From contig CAKTOJ010000008.1 of the NCBI GenBank assembly GCA_934589665.1, forward strand, positions 1 to 31,550: a DNA stretch of 31,550 bases. The letters run 5' to 3'. Under the pieces are notes generated by a model. That model saw nothing but the letters and a program-made list of their open reading frames with translations, made no database searches and was not told the DNA's origin. This DNA is from an uncultured Oscillospiraceae bacterium. GTDB taxonomy: Bacteria > Bacillota > Clostridia > Oscillospirales > Oscillospiraceae. This document shows positions 14,187-23,358 of this stretch, one piece after another (position 1 is the first letter of the stretch; every line of letters begins with the position of its first letter). The position numbers and the translations under genes were made by a program.

Positions 14187-16583
14187 ATGGAAACCATTAC
14201 CAAAAATATCCCGACGCTCGCGCTGCGCGGCCTGACCGTGTTTCCGCGTGCGACGGCGAGCTTTGACGTGGAGCGTGAGATATCCATACGCGCGCTGGAG
14301 CGTGCGACGGAGATGGGACAGGAGATATTCCTTGTCACGCAGCGCGAGCTGGGCGCCGAGCTGCCGGAGGAGAAGGAGCTTTACGAGATCGGCACGGTCG
14401 CGCATGTCATTCAGGTTCTGCGCGCATCGAGCTCCATGGTGCGCGTCATCGTGGAGGGCCGCAGCCGCGCCCGTCTGCGCAGACTGTGGCAGCGCGAGCC
14501 GTTTCTGCAGGCGCAGGTCGAGCTGATCGGCGAGACAAAGGCAGTGCGCCGCGGCAACCGCACGGAGGCGATGCTCCGCCAGACCTACGCGCTCTTCGGC
14601 GAATACAGCGAGCTGACGAGCAAGCTGCCCGAGAGCATCTTTACCACGGTGATGGACGCCACCGATCCGGGATATCTGGCGGATTTTATCGCGCAGAACA
14701 TCAATCTGCGCTATCAGGACAAGCAGAGCGTGCTGGAGGAATTGCAGCCGCTCGTGCGTTTGCGCCGCATCAATGAGATCCTCACCCGCGAGATCAGTGT
14801 GATCTCGATGGAGCAGGACATTGAGAGCAAGGTGCGTGAGCGCGTGGGGCAGATCCAGAAGGATATGATCCTGCGCGAACAGATCAAGGTGCTGCAAAAC
14901 GAGATCGGCGAGGGCGACAGCGACGCGGAGTTCGACGAGTACCGCCGGAAGATCAAGGCCTGCGCTCTGCCGGAGGAAACGGAGAAGAAGCTGCTCAAGG
15001 ATGTGGACCGTCTCTCGCGCCAGCCGTTCGGCAGTGCGGAGGCAAGCGTGCTGCGCAATTATCTCGATACCGTGCTGGAGATGCCATGGGGTGTGGAGAC
15101 AAAGGAGCGCACAAGCGTCGAGGCGGCACGCCGCCGGCTCGACCGCGACCACTACGGACTGAGCAAGGTCAAGGAGCGTATTTTGGAGTTCATTGCCGTG
15201 CACCGGCTCAACCCCGACGCAGGCGGACAGATCATCTGTCTGGTCGGCCCGCCGGGCGTGGGAAAGACCTCCATCGCACTGAGCATTGCGGGAGCGATGA
15301 ACCGTAAGTGTGCGCGGCTGTCGCTCGGCGGCGTGCGCGATGAAGCGGATATCCGCGGCCACCGCAAGACCTACATCGGCGCCATGCCCGGCCGCATCAT
15401 CGAGGCCATCACCCGCAGCGGCTCGATGAACCCACTGCTTGTGCTCGACGAGGTGGACAAGCTCGCGAGCGACCAGCGCGGCGATCCCGCGTCGGCGCTG
15501 CTCGAGGTGCTTGACAGTGAGCAGAACAGCGCCTTCCGCGACCATTATCTGGAAATTCCGGTCGATTTAAGTAAGGTTATGTTTCTCATGACCGCCAACA
15601 CGACCGATACCATTCCGCGCCCGCTGCTCGACCGCATGGAGGTCATCGAGATCCCCAGCTATACGGACGAGGAAAAGGTACATATTGCTGCGGAGCATTT
15701 GCTTCCCAAGCAGAAAAAGGCCAACGGCATTGCTCCCGCAGCGCTGCGCGTGGACGAAGGCGCGCTGCGCCGGATCATCGCGCGCTACACGCGCGAGAGT
15801 GGCGTGCGTAGCTTGGAACGCGAGCTCGGCAGGCTCTGCCGTAAGGCGGCAATGAGCTTTGCAACAACGGATGTAAAGCGAATAAGCGTTACAGAAAAGA
15901 ACCTTTCCGACTATCTCGGCGCGCCTCGTTACTCACACGATGAGGCCGCAAAGACCGATCTGGTCGGCGTGGTGAACGGCCTTGCGTGGACGCAGGTCGG
16001 CGGAGAGATTCTGCCGGTCGAGGCCGGCGTGATGGACGGTACGGGAAAGCTGGAGCTGACCGGCAATCTTGGCGAGGTCATGCAGGAGAGCTGCCGTGCG
16101 GCCATGTCCTGTCTGCGTCAGCGTGCGTCGGAGCTGGGACTTCCGGCGGATTTTTACAAGACAAAGGATATTCACATCCATTTCCCCGAAGGCGCCGTTC
16201 CCAAGGATGGCCCCAGTGCGGGTATCGCCATCACGACGGCGCTGCTCTCGGCCCTGACAGGGCGCGCTGTGTGCCATGACGTCGCCATGACCGGTGAGGT
16301 CACGCTGCGCGGACGTGTTCTGCCGATCGGCGGACTGCGCGAGAAAACGATGGGCGCGCTGCGCGCGGGCATCCACACGGTGATTCTTCCGAAGGAGAAT
16401 GAAAAGGATCTGGAGGAGATCGATCCCGAGGTGTGCGCAAAGCTGCATTTTGTGCCGGTCGAGACGGTAGACTCTGTTTTTGCCGCGGCGCTTGTCTACG
16501 CCCAGCCGGTGCAGCCGGTGCACCTTGACGCAGCGATCGCCGGCACAGCAGAGGGCGGCAAGCGGCCCGTGCTGTGCGTTTGA
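14187..16583 (+). CDS. lon: ATP-dependent protease Lon (LonA type)
   Basis: This 798-residue soluble AAA+ protease combines an N-terminal substrate domain (TLALRGLTVFPRATASFDV at the start), a coiled region, an ATPase domain with Walker A GPPGVGKTS and Walker B LLVLDEVDKL, and a C-terminal Ser-Lys protease domain. The catalytic serine is in PKDGPSAGIA and the lysine in GGLREKTMGALRAG. The ATG at 14187 follows AAGGAG and gives the expected LonA N-terminus; the frame extends upstream into clpX without a supported start. No membrane segments are present, excluding LonB. engB follows after 33 bases. The tig-clp-lon-engB order is close to that of B. subtilis. Confidence 0.97.
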   Translation: METITKNIPTLALRGLTVFPRATASFDVEREISIRALERATEMGQEIFLVTQRELGAELPEEKELYEIGTVAHVIQVLRASSSMVRVIVEGRSRARLRRLWQREPFLQAQVELIGETKAVRRGNRTEAMLRQTYALFGEYSELTSKLPESIFTTVMDATDPGYLADFIAQNINLRYQDKQSVLEELQPLVRLRRINEILTREISVISMEQDIESKVRERVGQIQKDMILREQIKVLQNEIGEGDSDAEFDEYRRKIKACALPEETEKKLLKDVDRLSRQPFGSAEASVLRNYLDTVLEMPWGVETKERTSVEAARRRLDRDHYGLSKVKERILEFIAVHRLNPDAGGQIICLVGPPGVGKTSIALSIAGAMNRKCARLSLGGVRDEADIRGHRKTYIGAMPGRIIEAITRSGSMNPLLVLDEVDKLASDQRGDPASALLEVLDSEQNSAFRDHYLEIPVDLSKVMFLMTANTTDTIPRPLLDRMEVIEIPSYTDEEKVHIAAEHLLPKQKKANGIAPAALRVDEGALRRIIARYTRESGVRSLERELGRLCRKAAMSFATTDVKRISVTEKNLSDYLGAPRYSHDEAAKTDLVGVVNGLAWTQVGGEILPVEAGVMDGTGKLELTGNLGEVMQESCRAAMSCLRQRASELGLPADFYKTKDIHIHFPEGAVPKDGPSAGIAITTALLSALTGRAVCHDVAMTGEVTLRGRVLPIGGLREKTMGALRAGIHTVILPKENEKDLEEIDPEVCAKLHFVPVETVDSVFAAALVYAQPVQPVHLDAAIAGTAEGGKRPVLCV

Positions 16584-16616
16584 TCGAAAAATCTGAAAGA
16601 AGCGGAGTAACCTCTT

Positions 16617-17207
16617 ATGGCGATCAACTTCAATAAAGCGGAATTTATCCTCAGCGCGACCGTCCCCGCGCAGTTTGTCCACGACAGCCTGCCGCAGATC
16701 GCCTTTGCGGGGCGCTCGAACGTCGGAAAGTCCAGCGTCATTAACCGCGTGGTGAACCGGAAGAACTTTGCCCGCGTGGGTGCGAGTCCTGGAAAGACCA
16801 CGCAGATCAACTACTTTAAGATCGACGGAAGGCTCTACCTCGTTGATCTTCCGGGCTACGGCTACGCAAAGGTCTCCAAGGTCGAGCGCGACCGCTGGGG
16901 CCGGCTGATGGAGAATTACTTCCAAAGCGCCGGCCTCATCGATCTTGGCGTTCTGATCGTCGACGCGCGTCATAAGCCGACAGCGGACGACGTGACGATG
17001 CGCGAGTGGTTCCGGGAGAGCGGCTGCCCGATGGTGGTCGTGGCAAATAAGCTTGATAAGCTCAAAAAGAGTGAGATCGAGCCGAACCTTGCGATTATCC
17101 GCGGGACGCTTGACCTCGGCGAGGACGATGTGCTCATTCCGTTTTCGGCCGAAAAGGGCGAGGGAAAGGATGTACTCATTACGGCTCTGGCCGGACATCT
17201 GAAATAA
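16617..17207 (+). CDS. engB: Ribosome biogenesis GTP-binding protein EngB (YsxC/YihA)
   Basis: This 196-residue GTPase helps assemble the 50S subunit. G1 is GRSNVGKS (residues 32-39), the G2 threonine lies in SPGKTTQINYF, G3 is DLPGYGYAK and G4 is NKLDK. Length and motifs match the EngB family. The ATG has AAGCGGAG about 9 bases upstream. It is the last gene of the clpP-clpX-lon unit and ends at a strong terminator directly after its stop codon. Confidence 0.96.
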   Translation: MAINFNKAEFILSATVPAQFVHDSLPQIAFAGRSNVGKSSVINRVVNRKNFARVGASPGKTTQINYFKIDGRLYLVDLPGYGYAKVSKVERDRWGRLMENYFQSAGLIDLGVLIVDARHKPTADDVTMREWFRESGCPMVVVANKLDKLKKSEIEPNLAIIRGTLDLGEDDVLIPFSAEKGEGKDVLITALAGHLK

Positions 17208-17243
17208 AAAAACGTGCTTTCCAACATGGAAAGCACGTTTTTT
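17207..17243. terminator. Strong terminator after engB
   Basis: AAAAAACGTGCTTTCC and GGAAAGCACGTTTTTT form a perfect 16-base-pair stem around AACAT. The A and T tails make it structurally bidirectional, but only the plus-strand genes end here. The stem starts within the engB stop codon. Confidence 0.95.
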
Positions 17244-17333
17244 CTATCCTCATATTACCACATTTCAGCCATTTTTTCAAGCCTTGTCTTTTTCTGCGCG
17301 CGGGTGTAGGAAGAATAGCGAGGTGATGAATAA

Positions 17334-17777
17334 ATGGAAGAATTGATCCTTGGGGACATGATGGAGGCGGCGCAGACAGCGGCGCTTGTGCGCGTCAACG
17401 CGATCTCGCGGCGCTTTGGACTGTCCCTTGCACTGGAGGAATGCGCAAGGCTGCTCCGCCGCCGCACGGAGGCGCTGCGGGAGACGGAGCGTATCGAATT
17501 TGGCGAGGGTGTGCTGCCGAAGCTTGCGCTGGCGCTGTGTGATTCGCCCTACGTGGAGCGGGAGACGTGGGAGCAAACGCTCGGCGAAATGCTCTCGCTT
17601 TTCTATCACTTCAAGGGCGCGTGCCGCGAGCGTTTGGGCGACGACGAGCTGATCGCGGCAATGACAGTGCTCTTCAACGGCTATGCGGGCGGCTGTCCGC
17701 AGCGGCTTGCCGATCTGGACGGTGCGGCGATGCTCCGCTTTGCGGAGATGAGGCACGTGGAGGACGGCGATGTGTGA
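17334..17777 (+). CDS. DUF6323-like protein of unknown function
   Basis: This 147-residue protein has no signal peptide or membrane segment and is predicted to be mostly helical. From memory it resembles DUF6323: the features are EFGEGVLPKLALALCDSPYV (about 58-78), TLGEMLSLFYHFKG (about 82-96), and DDELIAAMTVLFNGYAGG (about 102-119). The DSPY and DDELI segments look conserved in that family. The ATG has GAGGTGAT about 6 bases upstream. Its end overlaps the start of the next gene by 8 bases, so the two proteins are probably made in a fixed ratio. No catalytic motif is seen and I cannot assign a function. No convincing promoter was found in the 90 bases before it. Confidence 0.8.
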   Translation: MEELILGDMMEAAQTAALVRVNAISRRFGLSLALEECARLLRRRTEALRETERIEFGEGVLPKLALALCDSPYVERETWEQTLGEMLSLFYHFKGACRERLGDDELIAAMTVLFNGYAGGCPQRLADLDGAAMLRFAEMRHVEDGDV

Positions 17778-18609
17778 GCTTTCCTGTCCGCGCAGAGCGG
17801 AAGAGAGACGTATGCCGCCGGAGGAGATTCTCGGCCTGCTTGCCCATCAGCTCGCGCTTTATACGGCGAACGAGAGCAGCTCTGTGCCCAAAGTGCTGGC
17901 GGAAGAGCTGCTGGAGGGCGTCCTGTACTTTCTCGCACTCTGCCCGGAGACGGAGGCGGAGCCTGCCGCGGCACTGGAGCGGGGACAGAGGCTGGCAAGG
18001 CGGCAGGCGGAGGAGACCTATCGGCTCTGGCGCAGCGTCTGCTGTGCGCCGATGTGGGGAAGCCTTTCGCTCCATGATACGCTGCGGAGCATTGGCAAAG
18101 GCTTTCGACAGTATGATGCGCGCTTTTTTGCACATCGTTTTCCCTGCGAGATCGACTATCAGCCGGCAATCCCGGTTTCGGAAGCACAGAAGGGACTAAA
18201 TTATGTAAATTTATATCTGCGGCGGCTTGCGGTGGAAAACAGGCTGCTGTGTGCGCTGCCGCCGGACGAGGTGTATGCTGTACTGAAACGGTGCAGTCCG
18301 GATTATAGAGGGCTGCTCGTGAATCTGTATGCGCCTGTTGCCGCCAATGTACTGGCGCGGGTGCTGCTCGGCGGAGAGATGGGGAGCTTGACGGTCTCGG
18401 AGGATGAGCTGGGCAGGCTGTACCGCCGCTGGGAGCACCGGACGCCCGCGCAGCTCACGCATGAGCTGACACAGGGAGCGCAAAAGGCGGCACAGGCGCT
18501 CGGCCTGCGGCAGGGCGCTGCGGGATATCTTGCGCTCTATGCCCGCGAGATCGCTGTGCGGGCCGCAGCACTGCGGGACTGCGGCGGCCTGAGTGGGCTA
18601 TTTGTCTGA
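17770..18609 (+). CDS. DUF6179-like protein of unknown function
   Basis: This 279-residue, largely helical, soluble protein has an acidic N-terminal half and a C-terminal half with the most distinctive motifs. These are RFFAHRFPCEIDY (residues 118-130), then LNYVNLYLRRLAVENRLLCALP, then YRGLLVNLYAPVAANVLARVLL. They resemble, from memory, DUF6179, usually encoded beside DUF6323 in Clostridia. The ATG at 17770 follows GGAGG and overlaps the previous gene. An ATG at 17812 is a weaker alternative start. The 3' end overlaps the convergent transporter gene by 12 bases. No enzyme motif is recognised. Confidence 0.78.
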   Translation: MCELSCPRRAEERRMPPEEILGLLAHQLALYTANESSSVPKVLAEELLEGVLYFLALCPETEAEPAAALERGQRLARRQAEETYRLWRSVCCAPMWGSLSLHDTLRSIGKGFRQYDARFFAHRFPCEIDYQPAIPVSEAQKGLNYVNLYLRRLAVENRLLCALPPDEVYAVLKRCSPDYRGLLVNLYAPVAANVLARVLLGGEMGSLTVSEDELGRLYRRWEHRTPAQLTHELTQGAQKAAQALGLRQGAAGYLALYAREIAVRAAALRDCGGLSGLFV

Positions 18610-19836
18610 CGCGATACGTTCCGCCCAGCTCTTTCCAAAGCTCGCGCGGGAGACGAGAAACGAAGCGGCATAGTCTCCGGCGGCGTTGACCATCGTGGCG
18701 GGCGGGTCGACCAGATTGCCAATGGTCACGGCAATCGGATAGGCGACGGCCATCTGGTCGGGAAAGAAGAGGGAGCAGATGATGTACTCGGCAATATAGC
18801 CGCCGCCGGGGATGCCGCTCATGGCGACGGAGGAGAATACAGCCACAGCCAGCACGCGCAGGATCAGTCCGGTCCCCTCGAACGGCAGACCGAATACGCC
18901 GAAGAGAAAGGCGACCTTGAGCACGCAGCTGAAGCACGAGCCGTCCATGTGCATCGTTGCGCCGAGCGGAAGAACAAGATCGCTGACCTCATGCGGGATG
19001 CCGCTCTCCTCGGCGGCTTCCATGTTGGCGGGGATCGTTGCCACGGATGAACAGGTGCCGAGCGCTGTGGCGGCGGGGCGCAGAATATGACGGCACAGGC
19101 GCTGCACGCCGGCGCGTCCGCCGCCGAGATAGGCGAGAAGCGGGAAGACGAGCAGCGCGTACACGAAGCTGAGCGGATAGTAGGCAAGCATCGCGCGGGC
19201 ATAGGACGTGGTGATCTGCGCGCCGTAGGAGGCTGTCATGGCGGCAAAGAAGCCGAAGAAGGCGATGGGGGCATAGCAGCTTACGAGCGAGACCATTTTC
19301 AAAAGGCACTTTGTCGCGTCGCCGAGCACGCGCGCGGTCACAGTCTCCGGTCCGCCGCAGGCAGAGACGGAGAAGCCGAAGAGCAGGGAAAAGACGATCA
19401 GCGGCAGCATGGCGCGGCGCGAGAGGAGCGCGGAGAAGTCGCCGACGGTGAAGAAATTGACCAGAAGCGTCGAGAGCGGAGCAGGATCGTCTACGACGCC
19501 GGCGGCCATATCGACCCAGGGGACGAGCACGGGCGGGAAAACACGCACGACGAGGAGCATAATGAGTGCGGCGAGCAGTCCTGTCGCCACAAACACGCCG
19601 AGCGCCGCGCTCATGATCCGGCCGGCCGAGCGCCGCGAGCACGTGTTGGCGATGCTTCCGGCGAGCGAACAGAACACGAGCGGGACGACAAGGCAGAACA
19701 TGAGGTTGATGAACACTGTACCGAGCGGCTCGAGGCACACCGCGCCCGGCCAGACGATGCCAACGGCACAGCCAAGCACGATGCATGTAAGCATGGCGGC
19801 GAGGAAGCCATAGCTTTTCCAGAATGATCGAGACAT
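18598..19836 (-). CDS. Dicarboxylate/amino acid:cation symporter (DAACS family)
   Basis: This 412-residue sodium- or proton-coupled transporter has the glutamate-transporter fold: multiple hydrophobic helices, a serine-rich hairpin TCSSVATIPANM, the helix-7 motif GATMHMDGS (residues 292-300), hairpin 2 GIPGGGYIAEYI and the helix-8 motif DPPATMVNAAGD (377-388). Compared with archaeal GltPh, the helix-8 arginine that binds the side-chain carboxylate of acidic substrates (Arg397) is Ala380, and the helix-7 Asn310 is His296. Asp298 and Asp388 are kept. This suggests cation coupling with a substrate other than glutamate or aspartate, perhaps a neutral amino acid. The ATG has AGGAGG 9 bases upstream. 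It is single and convergent with the DUF6179-like gene. Confidence 0.9.
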   Translation of the reverse strand: MSRSFWKSYGFLAAMLTCIVLGCAVGIVWPGAVCLEPLGTVFINLMFCLVVPLVFCSLAGSIANTCSRRSAGRIMSAALGVFVATGLLAALIMLLVVRVFPPVLVPWVDMAAGVVDDPAPLSTLLVNFFTVGDFSALLSRRAMLPLIVFSLLFGFSVSACGGPETVTARVLGDATKCLLKMVSLVSCYAPIAFFGFFAAMTASYGAQITTSYARAMLAYYPLSFVYALLVFPLLAYLGGGRAGVQRLCRHILRPAATALGTCSSVATIPANMEAAEESGIPHEVSDLVLPLGATMHMDGSCFSCVLKVAFLFGVFGLPFEGTGLILRVLAVAVFSSVAMSGIPGGGYIAEYIICSLFFPDQMAVAYPIAVTIGNLVDPPATMVNAAGDYAASFLVSRASFGKSWAERIASDK

Positions 19837-19866
19837 GATAAGCCCTCCTGAATTTCCCAGAATTTG

Positions 19867-19894
19867 TGTCTATCGCTATTCATAGCGGTAGACA
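19867..19894. promoter_or_regulatory. Inverted repeat upstream of the DAACS gene
   Basis: TGTCTATCGCTA (19867-19878) and TAGCGGTAGACA (19883-19894) are complementary at 11 of 12 positions around TTCA. It ends 31 bases before the symporter start on the minus strand. It could be a repressor operator or a leader hairpin. I found no convincing sigma-A promoter on the minus strand beside it, so its role is open. Confidence 0.4.
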
Positions 19895-19958
19895 GGCTCG
19901 AATATGACCGTAATTTTGAGCAAGCGGGCGAAAAAAGAGGGACAGGGTGCATCCTCCG

Positions 19959-19987
19959 TTGCCCTTCGGAGCGAAGCGTGATAAAAT
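19959..19987 (+). promoter_or_regulatory. Promoter of addB-addA
   Basis: TTGCCC (19959-19964), a 17-base spacer and TAAAAT (19982-19987) with an extended -10 TG at 19979-19980. The addB start is 32 bases downstream of the -10, behind GGAGGAGAGAGG. Confidence 0.65.
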
Positions 19988-20018
19988 AAAACCACTTTGG
20001 GAAGAGGAGGAGAGAGGG

Positions 20019-23000
20019 ATGCTGCGTATTCTGCTGGGCCGTGCCCGCACCGGAAAATCCGCGCGGGTGCTCGACGAGATCCGTGCGCTGGGAGATTCCT
20101 CACAGCAGATCCTGCTTGTGCCCGAGCACGCCTCGCATGTTGCCGAGGTGGATGTGTGCCGGGCCTGCGGCCCGACAGCCAGCCGGCATGCCGAGGTGCT
20201 GACGTTCAAGCTGCTTGCCTCACGCGTGCTTACGCGCACCGGCGGCGCGGCGGAGGTGACGCTTGATAACGGCGGAAAGCTTCTGCTGCTCCAGCGGGTG
20301 CTGCTCTCGCTTGCGCCGAGCCTGCACGTTTACCGCCGCCCCTCACAGCGTGCGGCGTTTTTGGAAAGTCTGCTTGCGCTGATCGAGGAGCTGCAGGCCT
20401 ACGCTGTTGCACCGGAGCTGCTCGCGGAGAAGGCAGAGACTATCCCCGGGGAGAGCGGCGAGAGGCTGCGCGATGTTGCCCTCATTTACGGCGCGTATCT
20501 CGCGCGGCTCCATGAAAACGGGCGGGACGCGCGAGACCGGCTGGAAAAGCTGGAGGAAAAGCTGGAGGCGTCCGGCTATGCAGACGGGAAGGATATTTTT
20601 CTCGACGGCTTTTCCTACTTTACGGGGCGCGAAATGAACATTCTGCGCATCCTGCTCCGCCGCGCGAAGAGTGTGACGGTGACGCTGCTCGGCGATGGCA
20701 GAGACAGCGAGCTGTTTGCCGAAAGCCTGCGTGTGCGCGGACAGCTGCTTGCGCTGGCACGGGACGTCGGAGTGAGGACCGAGGAGGAGGTGCTTCACAC
20801 CGGCGCGCCGCAGGACGCACTGGGGCATCTGGAGCGCTGTGTGTTCGGCGAAAACGTCCGATGGATGGAACCGACGGAGCAGATACGGCTGCACGAGGCC
20901 TCTACTGTCTACGCCGAGGCGGAGTGGATCGCCGCGGAAATACTGCGCCTTGTGCGCTGCGAGGGGTACCGCTTCCGTGATATCACAGTCACCTCACGCG
21001 ATCTTGACGCGGCGGAGCCGGTGCTGCGCACGGTGTTTGCACGTTGCAGCATTCCGCTCTACTGCGCGCGGCGAAGCGACATCCTGCGTCGCAATGTGCC
21101 CTCGCTCCTGCTTGGCGCACTCGACGCGGTGAGCGGCGGATTTGAATATGAGGACGTGTTCCGCTGTTTGAAAACCGGCCTGGCCGGTTTGACGGTGGAG
21201 GAGTGCGACCTGCTGGAAAACTATGTCATCAAGTGGGAGATCCGCGGCGCGATGTGGACGCGGGAGACCGCATGGACGGCGCATCCGGAAGGCTACGGCG
21301 TGCCGTGGCGCGCCGAGGATGAGGCGGCTCTTGCACGTGTGAACGCCGCGCGGGAAAAGGTCAGCGCACCCTTTGCGCATCTGGCCGCAGGGGTTCGGGG
21401 CATGGGCGACGTCAAAAGCAAGGTGACGGCACTCTACCGCTATATGACTGAGATCGCGCTGCCGGAGGAATTACAGCGGCAGACCGAAGCGCTCTGGCAG
21501 CGCGGAGATACGCAGAGGGCGGAGGAGCTCGCGCAGCTCTGGAACATTCTCTGCGATGTGCTCGATCAGTTTGTGGAAATGCTTGGGGAGACGAGGCTTG
21601 ACGCGGAGGAGTTTGCGCGATTGATGCGCCTTGTGCTCACGCAGTATTCCGTCGGCACCATCCCGGTCTCGCTCGATCAGGTGAGCTTTGCCGAGATGAC
21701 GCGCAACGACCGCCATTCCGTGCGCGTGCTCTTCCTGATGGGGGCGAACGATCACGTGCTGCCGGCGGTCGGCGGCAGCGGCGGGATTCTCAGGGATGAG
21801 GACCGTGCGGCGCTGGAAGCGCTCGATGTGCGTCTTGCACCCTACGGCATGGCACAGTTCCGGCTGGAGATCCAGAACCTCTACGCCGCGCTCGCCCAGC
21901 CGACCGACCGGCTCTACATTTCCTATCCGCGCTTTGATAACGCCGGCACGGAGCTGCGCCCGAGCTTCATCGTCGGGCGCGTGCGGACGCTGTGTCCCAT
22001 GGTAAACATAGAGACCGAGACAATTGACAAGGGATACCACATTACATCGGTGGCCGGACTCCTCGACTATGCCGGGGCACATATCGACGGAGAAGCATGG
22101 CGCTATCTGGAGCGGCGCGGTGACTGCGCGGATACACTGCGCGCTATGCGCAGCGCTTCGCGCTACGAGCGCGGAAGGCTTTCCGGCGAGATGGTTCACA
22201 CGCTCTACGGGCGCAGCATTACGCTCAGTGCCTCGCGCATGGACAAGGCCAGAAGCTGCCACTTTGCCTACTTCATGCAGTACGGCCTGCGCGCAAAGGA
22301 GCGCACGACGGCGGGCTTCGATGCGCCGCAGGTCGGCACCTTTGTCCATGACGTGATGGAGCATACGCTTCGCGCCGCATCGGAGCGCGGAGGGATCAAA
22401 ACGCTGGAGCGCGCGGAGCTCCACGGCCTCGTACGGCAGGCCATCGAGGCATATATTGAAAAGAATCTCCCCGATCTGGACGAAAAAAATGCGCGCTTCC
22501 GCTACCTCTTCCGGCGGCTGTGTGAGTCCGTGTACCGCATCATGGATTCGACGGTGGAGGAGCTTTCCGTATCCGATTTCGAGCCGCTGGCCTTTGAGCT
22601 CGGCTTTGGCGGGGATGGACAGCTTCCCGCCGTGACCATCCGTGAGGCGGGGGAGGAGCTGCGTGTGGTCGGCAAGGTCGACCGTGTGGACGGCTGGCTC
22701 AAGGATGGTAAGCTCTATCTGCGTGTGGTGGACTATAAGACCGGAGCAAAGCGTTTCGATCTTGCGGAGCTGCGCTACGGTCTCGGCATCCAGATGCTCT
22801 TGTACCTCTTTGCGCTTGGACGCGAGGGAAAGGAGCTCTTCGGCGGCTATCCCATTGAGCCAGCTGGTGTACTCTATCTGCCCGCGCGCGAAAAGCTGCT
22901 GAATCTGCCGCGGGGCGCGACGGAGGAGGAGATCGAGCGCGCGATGCACAAGGAGCTGCAGCGCAGCGGCATGGTGCTCTCCGATCCGGAGGTACTGCGC

Positions 23001-23354
23001 GCCATGGAGCACAGTGCGCTGGAATCGCCCTGCTATCTTCCCGTACGCGTGAGAAAGGGAAAGGACGGCGGCATGGAGATTGCAGGCAGTATCGCCACAA
23101 GTGCCCAGCTTGGCAAGCTGGGGCGGTACGTGGAGGAGCTGCTGCGCGAAATGGTGCGCGAGCTTGCGCGCGGCAACATCGATGCCGATCCGTGGGCGCG
23201 CGGCGAGCAGGACAGTGCCTGCACCTATTGTGAATTTGCGCCGGCCTGCCACTTTGAAAACGGCTGCGGCGGCGACCATATCGAATACATCCGTGCAACC
23301 GGAGCCGAACAGCTCTGGGAGCACATTGACCGGACGATCGGGGAAGGAGGATAG
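20019..23354 (+). CDS. addB: ATP-dependent helicase/nuclease subunit B
   Basis: This 1111-residue subunit pairs with AddA to resect double-strand breaks and load RecA. A helicase-like N-terminus carries Walker A GRARTGKS (residues 7-14). The C-terminal RecB-type nuclease has VVDYKTG (Asp905, Lys907). An iron-sulfur cluster site is formed by Cys747 (KARSCHFAYF) plus Cys1068, Cys1071 and Cys1077 (CTYCEFAPAC), the same 1+3 spacing as in B. subtilis AddB. The ATG at 20019 is chosen for its strong ribosome site; the frame is open further upstream without a supported start. addA begins 4 bases after the stop. Confidence 0.96.
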   Translation: MLRILLGRARTGKSARVLDEIRALGDSSQQILLVPEHASHVAEVDVCRACGPTASRHAEVLTFKLLASRVLTRTGGAAEVTLDNGGKLLLLQRVLLSLAPSLHVYRRPSQRAAFLESLLALIEELQAYAVAPELLAEKAETIPGESGERLRDVALIYGAYLARLHENGRDARDRLEKLEEKLEASGYADGKDIFLDGFSYFTGREMNILRILLRRAKSVTVTLLGDGRDSELFAESLRVRGQLLALARDVGVRTEEEVLHTGAPQDALGHLERCVFGENVRWMEPTEQIRLHEASTVYAEAEWIAAEILRLVRCEGYRFRDITVTSRDLDAAEPVLRTVFARCSIPLYCARRSDILRRNVPSLLLGALDAVSGGFEYEDVFRCLKTGLAGLTVEECDLLENYVIKWEIRGAMWTRETAWTAHPEGYGVPWRAEDEAALARVNAAREKVSAPFAHLAAGVRGMGDVKSKVTALYRYMTEIALPEELQRQTEALWQRGDTQRAEELAQLWNILCDVLDQFVEMLGETRLDAEEFARLMRLVLTQYSVGTIPVSLDQVSFAEMTRNDRHSVRVLFLMGANDHVLPAVGGSGGILRDEDRAALEALDVRLAPYGMAQFRLEIQNLYAALAQPTDRLYISYPRFDNAGTELRPSFIVGRVRTLCPMVNIETETIDKGYHITSVAGLLDYAGAHIDGEAWRYLERRGDCADTLRAMRSASRYERGRLSGEMVHTLYGRSITLSASRMDKARSCHFAYFMQYGLRAKERTTAGFDAPQVGTFVHDVMEHTLRAASERGGIKTLERAELHGLVRQAIEAYIEKNLPDLDEKNARFRYLFRRLCESVYRIMDSTVEELSVSDFEPLAFELGFGGDGQLPAVTIREAGEELRVVGKVDRVDGWLKDGKLYLRVVDYKTGAKRFDLAELRYGLGIQMLLYLFALGREGKELFGGYPIEPAGVLYLPAREKLLNLPRGATEEEIERAMHKELQRSGMVLSDPEVLRAMEHSALESPCYLPVRVRKGKDGGMEIAGSIATSAQLGKLGRYVEELLREMVRELARGNIDADPWARGEQDSACTYCEFAPACHFENGCGGDHIEYIRATGAEQLWEHIDRTIGEGG

Positions 23355-23358
23355 GGCG

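Noticed and set aside
12827..15545. Two long minus-strand frames opposite clpX and lon
   Set aside because: Both lie opposite well-supported genes and have no motifs or ribosome sites.
17253..17281. Possible sigma-E promoter before the DUF6323-like gene
   Set aside because: TCATATT matches the -35 well, but the base run at the right distance (CATTTTTT) is a poor -10 and the spacing is 13, so it is not listed.
23080..23358. N-terminal extension of addA
   Set aside because: These 93 codons lie within the end of addB in another frame; the ATG at 23359 has a strong ribosome site and gives the normal AddA start.
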